Assembly: GCA_023433445.1 (NCBI GenBank)
Contig: JAEZCS010000054.1
Coordinates: 1-5,204, forward strand
DNA: 5,204 nt
Direction: 5' to 3'
Source: Pseudomonadota bacterium
GTDB lineage: Bacteria > Pseudomonadota > Alphaproteobacteria > Sphingomonadales > Sphingomonadaceae
Part shown: positions 1-5,204 of the stretch, one piece after another
Position numbering within the stretch: position 1 is the stretch's first letter
Layout of the letters: every line of letters starts with the position of its first letter
Translations under genes and position numbers: made by a program
Notes under the pieces: model-generated
Databases searched by the model: none
Seen by the model: the letters and a program-made list of their open reading frames with translations, nothing else
What the model was told of the DNA's origin: nothing

Positions 1-1
1 A

Positions 2-646
2 CCCGGTGCCGATGTCGTGGATGCGGGCGAGGAACACCGCCGCAGCCTTCCTGGCATCGAGGCACGCGCGGCACGGCCCGACGCTTTGATCTCAGTTGAT
101 ACGTACCGGCAAGAGACGGCTGCTAAAGCCGTCGCTGCGGGCGCGCATATCGTCAACGATGTCTGGGGCCTGCAGCGCGAGCCGGGCATCGCGCGTGTGG
201 CCGCAGATACCGGTGCCGGTCTGGTGATCATGCATACCGGTCGCGATCGGGAGAGACTGTCTGATCCGATTGACGATCAGTTGCAGTTCCTGCAGCGGTC
301 TCTCGATATCGCCCGTAAGGCAGGCGTTGATGAGGAACGCATATTGCTCGACCCGGGATTTGGCTTCGCCAAGGAGACCGCAGAGGACAACCTGTCGCTC
401 ATGGCGCGCTTCCGGGAACTTTCCACGCTTGGGCGCCCCTGGCTGGTCGGCACTTCCCGCAAACGTTTTGTGGGGACGGTCACTGGCCGTGAGGCGGATG
501 GCCGCGATCCCGGCACCGCTGCCACAAGCGTAATCTTGCGACTTCAGGGTGCTGTCATTTTTCGCGTGCATGATGTCGCAATCAACAAGGACGCACTCGC
601 CTTCGCCGATGCTATGGTCGCGCGTGGGCTGACCGCGCAGAGGTAA
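2..646 (+). CDS. folP: Dihydropteroate synthase, 3' part (5' end outside window)
   Basis: Condenses 6-hydroxymethyl-7,8-dihydropterin diphosphate with p-aminobenzoate to give dihydropteroate in the cytoplasm; it is the target of sulfonamides. The visible 214 residues begin with the Pro-Gly that normally ends the conserved ESTRPG loop, so roughly the first quarter of the protein lies upstream. The other family motifs follow in order (fragment numbering): ISVDTY with the pterin-binding Asp33, the Asn52-Asp53 pair, MHTG near 77, LDPGFGFAK at 116-124, SRK at 152-154 and RVHD at 188-191. These correspond to E. coli D96, N115, D185, K221, R255 and H257. No active-site residue is missing from the visible part. 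A GTG at base 17 is in frame but is not a credible start because homologous sequence continues upstream. The TAA stop lies 2 nt before folB, and the last codons supply folB's ribosome binding site, which indicates an operon. Confidence 0.96.
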   Translation, partial: PGADVVDAGEEHRRSLPGIEARAARPDALISVDTYRQETAAKAVAAGAHIVNDVWGLQREPGIARVAADTGAGLVIMHTGRDRERLSDPIDDQLQFLQRSLDIARKAGVDEERILLDPGFGFAKETAEDNLSLMARFRELSTLGRPWLVGTSRKRFVGTVTGREADGRDPGTAATSVILRLQGAVIFRVHDVAINKDALAFADAMVARGLTAQR

Positions 647-648
647 TC

Positions 649-1011
649 ATGATGTATGTCATCCGCATGAAGAACTGCGCTTTCTTCGCGCGCCATGGGC
701 TCCACGACGAGGAGGAGCGCCTCGGTCAGCGCTTTTACGTCGATGCGGTGCTGGAGGTTCGTTCCGATACCTCGCTTGAAGCGGATTCGATCGACGGGAC
801 AGTGGATTACGGGCTCGCGTTCATCGAGATCGAGAAGATCATCACGGGTCGCCGCCGCTTCCTCATAGAGGCCTTGGCGCTGGACGTTGCGCAATCGCTC
901 TGCACCACCTTCCCGCAGATTGCCCGCGCAGAGATAACCGTTCGAAAGCCCAACGCACCCGTGCCTGGGGTGCTGGACCATGTAGAGGTCACCGTTGCCT
1001 GGCCGCAATAG
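649..1011 (+). CDS. folB: Dihydroneopterin aldolase
   Basis: Cleaves 7,8-dihydroneopterin to 6-hydroxymethyl-7,8-dihydropterin and glycolaldehyde, the step before FolK; family members often also epimerise to dihydromonapterin. The 120 residues are the usual length for this small enzyme, which assembles as an octamer. Family landmarks are all present: an ARHGLHDEEE segment with the substrate-binding Glu22, TVDY with Tyr54, FLIEALA with the pterin-anchoring Glu74, and VRKPNAPVPG with the catalytic Lys100. These positions match the well-studied S. aureus enzyme without offset, which supports the chosen start. Two tandem ATG codons (649 and 652) are both possible; AGAGG at 639-643, inside the end of folP, is 5 or 8 nt away respectively. 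The 3' end overlaps folK by 17 nt. No promoter space exists upstream, so expression is expected from the folP transcript with translational coupling. Confidence 0.97.
   Translation: MMYVIRMKNCAFFARHGLHDEEERLGQRFYVDAVLEVRSDTSLEADSIDGTVDYGLAFIEIEKIITGRRRFLIEALALDVAQSLCTTFPQIARAEITVRKPNAPVPGVLDHVEVTVAWPQ
984..988 (+). promoter_or_regulatory. Ribosome binding site of folK, inside folB
   Basis: AGAGG lies 6 nt before the TTG at 995 and within folB codons. It decides the folK start. The folK frame has an in-frame TAG at 983-985, and TTG at 995 is the only start-type codon between that stop and the conserved AYLGLGGNLG segment. Confidence 0.75.
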
Positions 1012-1519
1012 CACCAGGGCCTATCTTGGGCTTGGGGGCAATCTAGGCGATCCGGCGGTGAGGATGGCTGCGGCATTGCAGGCCATCGATGCGGCTGCCG
1101 GCGTTTCGGTAGCGGAAGCATCGCCGATCTATCGCACGCCGCCTTGGGGCGTTACCGATCAGCCGGAGTTCCTTAACGCAGTCGCTGCAGTCGACGTGAC
1201 CGTCACGGCGCGACAACTGCTGGATCTCTGTCTCGCAACCGAGCTTGAGCTGAAGCGCGTGCGCGATATTCGCTGGGGGCCGCGTGTCATCGATATCGAT
1301 CTTCTGCTGTTTGGGGATGAGGTCATAGACGAACAAGGTCTTCAGGTGCCGCATCCGCGCATGACGAACCGCGCTTTCGTCTTGGCGCCACTGGCCGATA
1401 TCGCTCCCGATCTTGTACTCACGGGGGTACCGGTCAGGGAGCGGCTCGCGAAGATGGATCTCGCCGGCATCACGCGACAGACTGATGACAGCCTGTGGTG
1501 GCGTACGCCGGCTACTTAG
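995..1519 (+). CDS. folK: 2-amino-4-hydroxy-6-hydroxymethyldihydropteridine pyrophosphokinase (HPPK)
   Basis: Transfers pyrophosphate from ATP to 6-hydroxymethyl-7,8-dihydropterin, producing the substrate of FolP. The 174-residue protein is of usual length. It opens with AYLGLGGNLGDP (9-20), carries the pterin-loop region SPIYRTPPWG (43-52), and has the HPPK signature RWGPRVIDIDLLLF at 93-106. In that signature Arg97 and the two magnesium-binding aspartates Asp100 and Asp102 are intact. VPHPRMTNR (118-126) supplies the His and Arg equivalent to E. coli H115 and R121. The start is a TTG (995) that overlaps the last 17 nt of folB and has AGAGG six bases upstream; no ATG or GTG occurs early enough to include the conserved N-terminus. 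The stop overlaps the stop of the convergent antiporter gene by 8 nt. The C-terminal 15 or so residues after the conserved core look variable. Confidence 0.97.
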   Translation: MPGRNSTRAYLGLGGNLGDPAVRMAAALQAIDAAAGVSVAEASPIYRTPPWGVTDQPEFLNAVAAVDVTVTARQLLDLCLATELELKRVRDIRWGPRVIDIDLLLFGDEVIDEQGLQVPHPRMTNRAFVLAPLADIAPDLVLTGVPVRERLAKMDLAGITRQTDDSLWWRTPAT

Positions 1520-3359
1520 CCTCCGCTTCGGCCGCACGCGTGATGCGTAAAGCCTCTTCAGCTTCGACATTGCCCGCACGCCCACCCTGGCGTGGCGGAG
1601 CCAGCGGTGTCGGGACAGGCTGATTGCCCTTGACGAACTGGTTGCCCGAATAAAGACCTTCGGCCACCTGCATTTCGAACCGGCTGGTGTCGCGACGTCT
1701 CACATCGGCGATCACCTCGTCGGCCTCCTCCTCTGGAACGCCCAGCTTGAGAAGGGTCTTGCGTCCGAAGACCAGGGCCGACTCCAGCACTTCGCGGATG
1801 TGATAATCCACTCCAGCATGGACGAGTTCGATTGCTGAAGCGCGGTCAAACGCCCGTGCCATCACCTTCGTGAGCGGGAACTCGGCCTTTATGTGCTCCA
1901 CCATCTTCAGCGCCTGGTCCGCCTTGTCGACGCATACGAGGACGAGTTTGGCGTGTTCTGCTCCAGCGGCATGTAGAATGTCGAGGCGGGTTCCGTCCCC
2001 GTAATATACCTTGAAGCCGAAATCGGCGGCGGCCTGTATCATCTCGACATCATTGTCGATGATCGTGACTTCCTCGCCGCGCAGCAGCAGGGGTTGGCTC
2101 ACGATCTGGCCGAAGCGGCCAAAGCCGACGATGAGAATGCTGCCGGTCAAACCATTCGCGACGTCGACCCCGTCAAGGGCTTGAGTGGGGGCAGGGCGGA
2201 ACTGTTTCAGCGCCATCATCGCGAACGGCGTCAGCACCATGGAGATGATCACGGTTGACGTGAAGATCGCGTTGGTCGCACCGTCGATCAGGCCGACACT
2301 GGCGGCGGTTGCGTAGAGGACGAAGGCGAACTCGCCGCCCTGTGCCATGACAACTGCCCGGTCCAGCGATTCACGCGGATCGGTCTTCAAGAGACGGGCG
2401 ATGCCATAGATGCCGAGCCCTTTGGCGACCATGAAGGCTACTACGGCCAGTGCTATGAGCCCAAGGTTTTGCGCGATGATCGATAGATCCAGCGCCATGC
2501 CCACGCCGAGGAAAAACAGCCCCAGGAGAATCCCGCGAAAGGGTTCGATGTCCGCCTCAAGCTGGTGGCGGAATGTCGATTCCGACAACAGGACGCCAGC
2601 GATGAACGCGCCCATGGCCATGGAGAGGCCGCCGAATTGCATTGCCAGTGCCGCGCCCAGCACTACCAGTAGTGCCGCTGCAGTCATCACTTCTCGCGCA
2701 TTTGCTGCGGCGAGTATCCGGAATAGCGGATTTAGCAGGAAACGCCCGATAACCACGAGCGCAGCCACTGTGCCGAGTGCAATTGCGATCGAAAACCATC
2801 TGGATCCTTCCTCTGCACCGCCGCTGGTCGGTGCAAAGAAGGCAACGAAGGCCAGGAGAGGCACGATCGCCACGTCCTCCAGCAACAATATCGAGACGAT
2901 GCGCTGTCCCTTCGGCGTGGAAAGCTCTCCCCGCTCGTTGAGAAGCTGAAAGACGATTGCTGTTGACGTCAGCACGAACCCCGTAGCGAACACGAAGGCG
3001 ACGGGCGCCGAATAGCCCAGTGACATAGCCAGGAGGGTCAGCAGGAGCGAGCAGGTCGCAACCTGAAGCACGCCCAAGCCCAGGATTTCGCGGCGCAGCC
3101 CCCACAGACGAGACGGCTGCATCTCCAGACCGATGATGAACAAAAACATCACCACGCCCAGTTCGGCGAGGTTGATTATGGTTGCGGGATCGGTGAACAG
3201 GCCGAGGCCATACGGTCCAATGACGAGGCCTGCGGCCAGATATCCAAGCACCGAATCGAGACCGAAGCGCTTGAACAGCGGTACTGCGATCACGCCGGAC
3301 GCTAGCAATATGACGACCGGCACCAGGTCTATGCCGTGATGCGCTGCTTCACCTGCCAT
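1512..3359 (-). CDS. CPA2-family cation:proton antiporter with RCK/TrkA-N domain (KefB/KefC type)
   Basis: Predicted inner-membrane potassium (or sodium):proton exchanger or potassium efflux system. Its 615 residues match the length of E. coli KefB/KefC. About a dozen hydrophobic segments span residues 11-385 and include the Na+/H+ exchanger features TSTAIV (131-136) and LLEDVAIVPLLA with Asp162. The segment at 265-292 contains EADIEPFRG, a close match to the acidic regulatory loop of Kef channels (Asp270 aligns with the KefC autoinhibitory Asp). A Rossmann nucleotide-binding domain occupies roughly 406-520: GFGRFG at 412-417, Asp435 ending the second strand, and YYGDGTR at 452-458. After 540 comes an acidic, then Pro/Ala-rich tail that looks lineage-specific. 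The ATG at 3357-3359 has GGGAG (plus-strand 3366-3370) 6 nt upstream. No KefF/KefG-like quinone reductase gene is nearby. Choosing between KefB, KefC and the related YbaL or RosB names is not possible here. Confidence 0.93.
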   Translation of the reverse strand: MAGEAAHHGIDLVPVVILLASGVIAVPLFKRFGLDSVLGYLAAGLVIGPYGLGLFTDPATIINLAELGVVMFLFIIGLEMQPSRLWGLRREILGLGVLQVATCSLLLTLLAMSLGYSAPVAFVFATGFVLTSTAIVFQLLNERGELSTPKGQRIVSILLLEDVAIVPLLAFVAFFAPTSGGAEEGSRWFSIAIALGTVAALVVIGRFLLNPLFRILAAANAREVMTAAALLVVLGAALAMQFGGLSMAMGAFIAGVLLSESTFRHQLEADIEPFRGILLGLFFLGVGMALDLSIIAQNLGLIALAVVAFMVAKGLGIYGIARLLKTDPRESLDRAVVMAQGGEFAFVLYATAASVGLIDGATNAIFTSTVIISMVLTPFAMMALKQFRPAPTQALDGVDVANGLTGSILIVGFGRFGQIVSQPLLLRGEEVTIIDNDVEMIQAAADFGFKVYYGDGTRLDILHAAGAEHAKLVLVCVDKADQALKMVEHIKAEFPLTKVMARAFDRASAIELVHAGVDYHIREVLESALVFGRKTLLKLGVPEEEADEVIADVRRRDTSRFEMQVAEGLYSGNQFVKGNQPVPTPLAPPRQGGRAGNVEAEEALRITRAAEAEAK

Positions 3360-3365
3360 CTCGGG

Positions 3366-3370
3366 CTCCC
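3366..3370 (-). promoter_or_regulatory. Ribosome binding site of the Kef-type antiporter gene
   Basis: On the minus strand this reads GGGAG, 6 nt before the ATG at 3359. It is a good Shine-Dalgarno match and supports the chosen start, which also keeps a short hydrophilic N-terminus before the first membrane segment. Confidence 0.7.
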
Positions 3371-3393
3371 AGGTGTTGTACCGCCTGAGAGCG

Positions 3394-3420
3394 AGCTTAG
3401 CTTAATCTTGATCCAAAGAA
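3394..3420 (-). promoter_or_regulatory. Possible promoter region of the antiporter gene (AT-rich patch with AGCTT tandem repeat)
   Basis: Within the 80-nt gap before the antiporter this is the only AT-rich stretch. On the minus strand it contains TTGGAT (3416-3411), a weak -35-like hexamer, and a tandem AAGCT AAGCT (3403-3394). No good -10 hexamer sits 16-18 nt downstream, so the promoter assignment rests mainly on position and base composition. Confidence 0.25.
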
Positions 3421-3431
3421 ACGGGGGCGGT

Positions 3432-3449
3432 CGAGCGCGTTAGCGCTCG
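3432..3449 (-). terminator. Hairpin spanning the stop codon of the exported-protein gene
   Basis: CGAGCGC and GCGCTCG form a perfect 7-bp inverted repeat around a 4-nt loop. The loop contains the TAA stop of the upstream gene (3442-3440). On the minus strand the stem is followed by a C-rich stretch and only then by GTTTCTTT, so it lacks a clean U-tract. It may be a weak terminator, a 3'-end stabiliser or an attenuator between this gene and the antiporter. Confidence 0.4.
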
Positions 3450-3991
3450 TTGATGGCGCCGACCGTACGAGTATCCACGCGCTTGAGGTTCATGCCAATT
3501 ACGGGAACCATCTGGTTCTCGACCTTGACCGACACGGTGACCTGCATGGTGTCGCGATCCGGGAGGCGCGCCAGCATTGCCCCGTTCAGCTGGTTGCGGT
3601 TGAGCGAAAGCGTCACCCGTTCGCCGCTAACCTTGCCGCCGATCACGTCGAGCCCTTCGCCGAGCGCACCGTCCATGAAGGTGCCGCGGTAGCCCTGGCG
3701 CCCCTTGTGTTCCACCGAGGCGGACATCTTCTGCGTGAAGAGGCCGACGCGGCAGCCCCCGTCGAGCGACATCCCGAGCTTCCCGTCGGGCGTTGCACCC
3801 GTGAAGTTGCAGGTGAACTTTGTGCCCTTGTACTTGCCGGCGACGATCTCGCCCGGACCAGACCATTGGCCCTGAATGTTGGAGAAAAAGCGCTTGTCCT
3901 TTTCAGACGCAACGGCCGCGCCCGAAGCGCCCACCAGAAGAGCAGCAGCGGCGAGGGGCATGAACTTGGAGAAAGCAGCGCGTGCGATCAT
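3440..3991 (-). CDS. Uncharacterised exported protein with signal peptide
   Basis: I do not recognise a named family; similar hypothetical proteins are expected in Rhizobiales from memory, without a known function. The 183 residues start with a classical Sec signal peptide: basic n-region (Arg4, Lys9), hydrophobic core at about 11-26 rich in Ala and Leu, and an Ala-Val-Ala cleavage site at 26-28. This leaves a mature periplasmic protein of about 155 residues. The mature part is Gly-rich with alternating short strands, contains WSGPGEIVAGKYKGTKF near 43-59, and has two cysteines (Cys61 and Cys80) that could form a disulfide. It reads like a small beta-rich domain. There is no lipobox and no second membrane segment. 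The ATG at 3991 was chosen because the signal peptide begins there, although no clear Shine-Dalgarno precedes it. The frame stays open to 4153, but that extension would spoil the signal peptide and overlap the upstream gene. Neighbours are a YcjF-like gene (130 nt upstream) and the antiporter (80 nt downstream). Confidence 0.82.
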   Translation of the reverse strand: MIARAAFSKFMPLAAAALLVGASGAAVASEKDKRFFSNIQGQWSGPGEIVAGKYKGTKFTCNFTGATPDGKLGMSLDGGCRVGLFTQKMSASVEHKGRQGYRGTFMDGALGEGLDVIGGKVSGERVTLSLNRNQLNGAMLARLPDRDTMQVTVSVKVENQMVPVIGMNLKRVDTRTVGAINER

Positions 3992-4044
3992 GGGGACACC
4001 GACGGAAAAATTACCGGAACAGACCAGCGAATTTGGAGAAGAAT

Positions 4045-4051
4045 GGTTAAC
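4045..4051 (-). promoter_or_regulatory. GTTAACC motif upstream of the exported-protein gene
   Basis: On the minus strand GCGTTAACCATTC lies about 54 nt before the start codon. TTAACC resembles a half-site of the alphaproteobacterial cell-cycle regulator CtrA (TTAA-N7-TTAA), but the second TTAA is absent. Its promoter-like position is the main reason to list it. Confidence 0.2.
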
Positions 4052-4086
4052 GCTTCGTCTACATCCTGCCCTGTCCACAGAATGGT

Positions 4087-4117
4087 CCAGACGTTGCGCC
4101 GGCGCAAGCGTCATTGG
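4087..4117 (-). terminator. Hairpin just after the ycjF-like gene, built on a perfect 14-bp palindrome
   Basis: TTGCGCCGGCGCAA at 4094-4107 is a perfect palindrome. GACG (4090-4093) and CGTC (4109-4112) extend the stem around a single bulged G, and CCA/TGG can extend it further. It begins 5 nt after the stop codon of the ycjF-like gene. No U-tract follows on the minus strand, so if it terminates transcription it does so weakly or with help; it could also protect the mRNA 3' end or be a dyad operator. Confidence 0.4.
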
Positions 4118-4121
4118 CAGA

Positions 4122-5180
4122 TCACAGATTTTTCGCCGATTTGTCCTTCGCAAAACGAGTCAGAGCAGCCAGAAAATCACTCATTCCCGGTCGCTTTATC
4201 GCAGAAAAGGGCAGAGGCCGCACAGTTTCCATAGCCGCTACACCGATTCGCGCGGTCATCATGCCGTTGACGACACCTTCTCCGAGCTTCGCAGAGAGGC
4301 GGGCCGCGAGGCCTTGTCCGATGATCTGGTGCACAAGTTCATCGCCCGCCGCGATGGCACCGGTCACGGCAAGGTGCGCAAGGACATCCCGCGCTAGACG
4401 CAGGAAACCGAGCGAGCCGGGGCGTGCGCCGTAGAGCTCGGCCAGGCGACGGATCAGACGGCTCGCCTCGAAAAGCACATAGGCCAGATCCACCATCGCA
4501 CGCGGGCTGACGGCGGTTACGACTGACACGCGTTTTGCTGCGTCAAGGATCAGTGCCTGGGCCTGTGCATCGAGTGGTGACAGAAGTTCGGTTTCTGCAA
4601 GGCGCAACAGGTCGGCGCCATCGATGATGTCGTCCCTAATTTCCGCAAGCGCACGTCGACCTGCGGCCGTCTCGGGTTGCTTGGCGACAAAGCGGGCAAG
4701 CTCGTCAGAGACAGCGCGTGCGGCACGCGTGTCGTTTCGCACCATCGCGTCGAGGCCGTTAGCGCGCAGTCGTTCCACGGAGTTGAGCCGCGCGATACCG
4801 CCCAGTTCCCGAGCAACAATCACCACCAAGGTGAGTGCCGCAACGGTTGCTGTGGCGGCGGCCAGCCAGCCCAACCAGTCGGAGCGCGCAAAAAGTTCTC
4901 GGATCAGTCCATCTGCCCAGAGCCCGATAGCGAGAGAAACGAGCAGGCCCAGGGCTCCGAAGAACACTCCCGCCAGCCGTGAGCGCCGGCGAGGTACCGG
5001 CGGAGGAGGGACGGTCAGGGCAGCATCGGCCTCATCGAATATGTCTACGGCAGCGGGCGTGACGACGGCATCCTCCGCCCTCAGCGCGCGTGGCGCGCGA
5101 TGCGCTGCTTCTGCATCATGAGATTGCGGGGGCGGAGCGGGATCGACACGGAACGACGCCGGCCTTCTCGGTTCGGTCAT
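4122..5180 (-). CDS. ycjF: YcjF-like membrane protein (UPF0283/DUF697, TIGR01620 family)
   Basis: Inner-membrane protein of unknown biochemical role. In E. coli ycjF sits next to ycjX beside the phage-shock (psp) genes, which links the pair to envelope stress by association only. The 352 residues match the family's length of about 350. Residues 1-63 are a Pro/Ala-rich, low-complexity cytoplasmic segment ending in PPPPVPRRR. Two membrane segments follow at about 69-93 and 102-124, preceded by a basic cluster as expected for a cytoplasmic N-terminus. A long helical region (125-215) leads into the conserved C-terminal DUF697 part: SPRAMVDLAYVLFEASRLI (225-243), the LAELYGARPGSLGFLRLARD stretch (246-265), and SAKLGEGVVNGMMTARIG near 296-313. 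The ATG overlaps the upstream TGA as ATGA, and GGGGA lies 9 nt upstream (plus-strand 5190-5194), so coupled translation with the ycjX-like gene is likely. Confidence 0.93.
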   Translation of the reverse strand: MTEPRRPASFRVDPAPPPQSHDAEAAHRAPRALRAEDAVVTPAAVDIFDEADAALTVPPPPVPRRRSRLAGVFFGALGLLVSLAIGLWADGLIRELFARSDWLGWLAAATATVAALTLVVIVARELGGIARLNSVERLRANGLDAMVRNDTRAARAVSDELARFVAKQPETAAGRRALAEIRDDIIDGADLLRLAETELLSPLDAQAQALILDAAKRVSVVTAVSPRAMVDLAYVLFEASRLIRRLAELYGARPGSLGFLRLARDVLAHLAVTGAIAAGDELVHQIIGQGLAARLSAKLGEGVVNGMMTARIGVAAMETVRPLPFSAIKRPGMSDFLAALTRFAKDKSAKNL

Positions 5181-5204
5181 GCCACATGGTCCCCGATAAG
5201 GAAC
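5177..5204 (-). CDS. ycjX: Probable C-terminal end of a YcjX-like (DUF463) P-loop protein, cut by the window edge
   Basis: Only eight codons and the TGA stop (5179-5177) are inside the window. In the frame beginning at 5203 the minus strand reads FLIGDHVA and then stop. From memory this resembles the end of rhizobial YcjX-like proteins, and ycjX directly precedes ycjF in most genomes that carry the pair. The TGA shares an ATGA with the ycjF-like start. The call rests on this short tail, the frame and gene-order knowledge, so it is tentative. Confidence 0.55.

Noticed and set aside
2..100. Apparent deletion in folP between the ESTRPG loop and SVDTY
   Set aside because: At first VVDAGEE looked like the VVDVGGES motif, which would imply about 16 missing residues. 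Reading the leading Pro-Gly as the end of STRPG restores normal spacing, so no deletion is needed.
17..646. folP as a complete gene starting at GTG 17
   Set aside because: The frame is open to the window edge and the codons before 17 (Pro-Gly-Ala-Asp-Val) continue the conserved folP sequence, so the gene is cut by the window rather than short.
1581..1597. Hairpin CGCC(C)AC / GTGGCG as a terminator for folK
   Set aside because: The stem has a bulge and only six pairs, no T-tract follows, and it lies well inside the antiporter coding region where such GC-rich pairings are common by chance.
2410..2949. Plus-strand open frame of 179 codons inside the antiporter gene
   Set aside because: It is rich in Ser, Ala, Thr and Arg, typical of the antisense of a GC-rich membrane-protein gene, and has no family features.
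4039..4051. Complete CtrA box (TTAA-N7-TTAA) before the exported-protein gene
   Set aside because: Only one TTAA half is present; the expected second half, seven bases on, reads TCTC on the minus strand.
3992..4153. N-terminal extension of the exported-protein frame up to 4153 (54 extra residues)
   Set aside because: The extension overlaps the end of the ycjF-like gene, is low in family-like character, and would bury the signal peptide that starts cleanly at the ATG at 3991.
3876..4397. Plus-strand open frame of 173 codons across the gap between the ycjF-like and exported-protein genes
   Set aside because: It lies mostly antisense to two well-supported genes, has low-complexity basic composition and shows no recognisable domain.
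4624..5121. Plus-strand open frame of 165 codons antisense to the ycjF-like gene
   Set aside because: Ala/Ser/Arg low-complexity translation with no motifs; the opposite strand carries a clear conserved family.

Overview
The window looks like ordinary chromosomal sequence from an alphaproteobacterium, most likely of the Rhizobiales (Mesorhizobium, Sinorhizobium or Phyllobacteriaceae type). This inference rests on the GC-rich coding sequence, on protein sequences that read like rhizobial orthologues, and on the combination folP-folB-folK / Kef-type antiporter / YcjXF. The genus cannot be fixed from the sequence alone. Coding density is very high and no stretch of 300 bases lacks a gene.

Left third, plus strand (2-1519): three consecutive folate-biosynthesis genes. 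They are the 3' part of folP (dihydropteroate synthase), folB (dihydroneopterin aldolase) and folK (the pterin pyrophosphokinase HPPK). FolB makes 6-hydroxymethyl-dihydropterin, FolK activates it with ATP, and FolP joins it to p-aminobenzoate, so the three genes encode three consecutive steps. They are packed as a translationally coupled unit: a 2-nt gap between folP and folB, and a 17-nt overlap between folB and folK, with folK starting at TTG.

Middle, minus strand (1512-3359): a full-length CPA2/Kef-type cation:proton antiporter with a C-terminal RCK (TrkA-N) domain. It converges on folK, and the two stop codons overlap within 8 bp. Upstream of it on the same strand (3440-3991) lies a small uncharacterised exported protein with a clear signal peptide.

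Right third, minus strand (4122-5204): a YcjF-like membrane protein (UPF0283/DUF697, TIGR01620 type). It overlaps by ATGA what appears to be the last eight codons of a YcjX-like (DUF463) P-loop protein running off the window edge. The minus-strand genes therefore read (ycjX)-ycjF-exported protein-kef. The latter two are preceded by short intergenic gaps (130 and 80 nt) that hold hairpins and AT-rich patches, so they may have their own promoters.

I saw no mobile element, RNA gene, CRISPR array or phage-like content, and no convincing new system. The least explained item is the exported protein. The other findings concern gene overlaps, hairpins and candidate regulatory sites.
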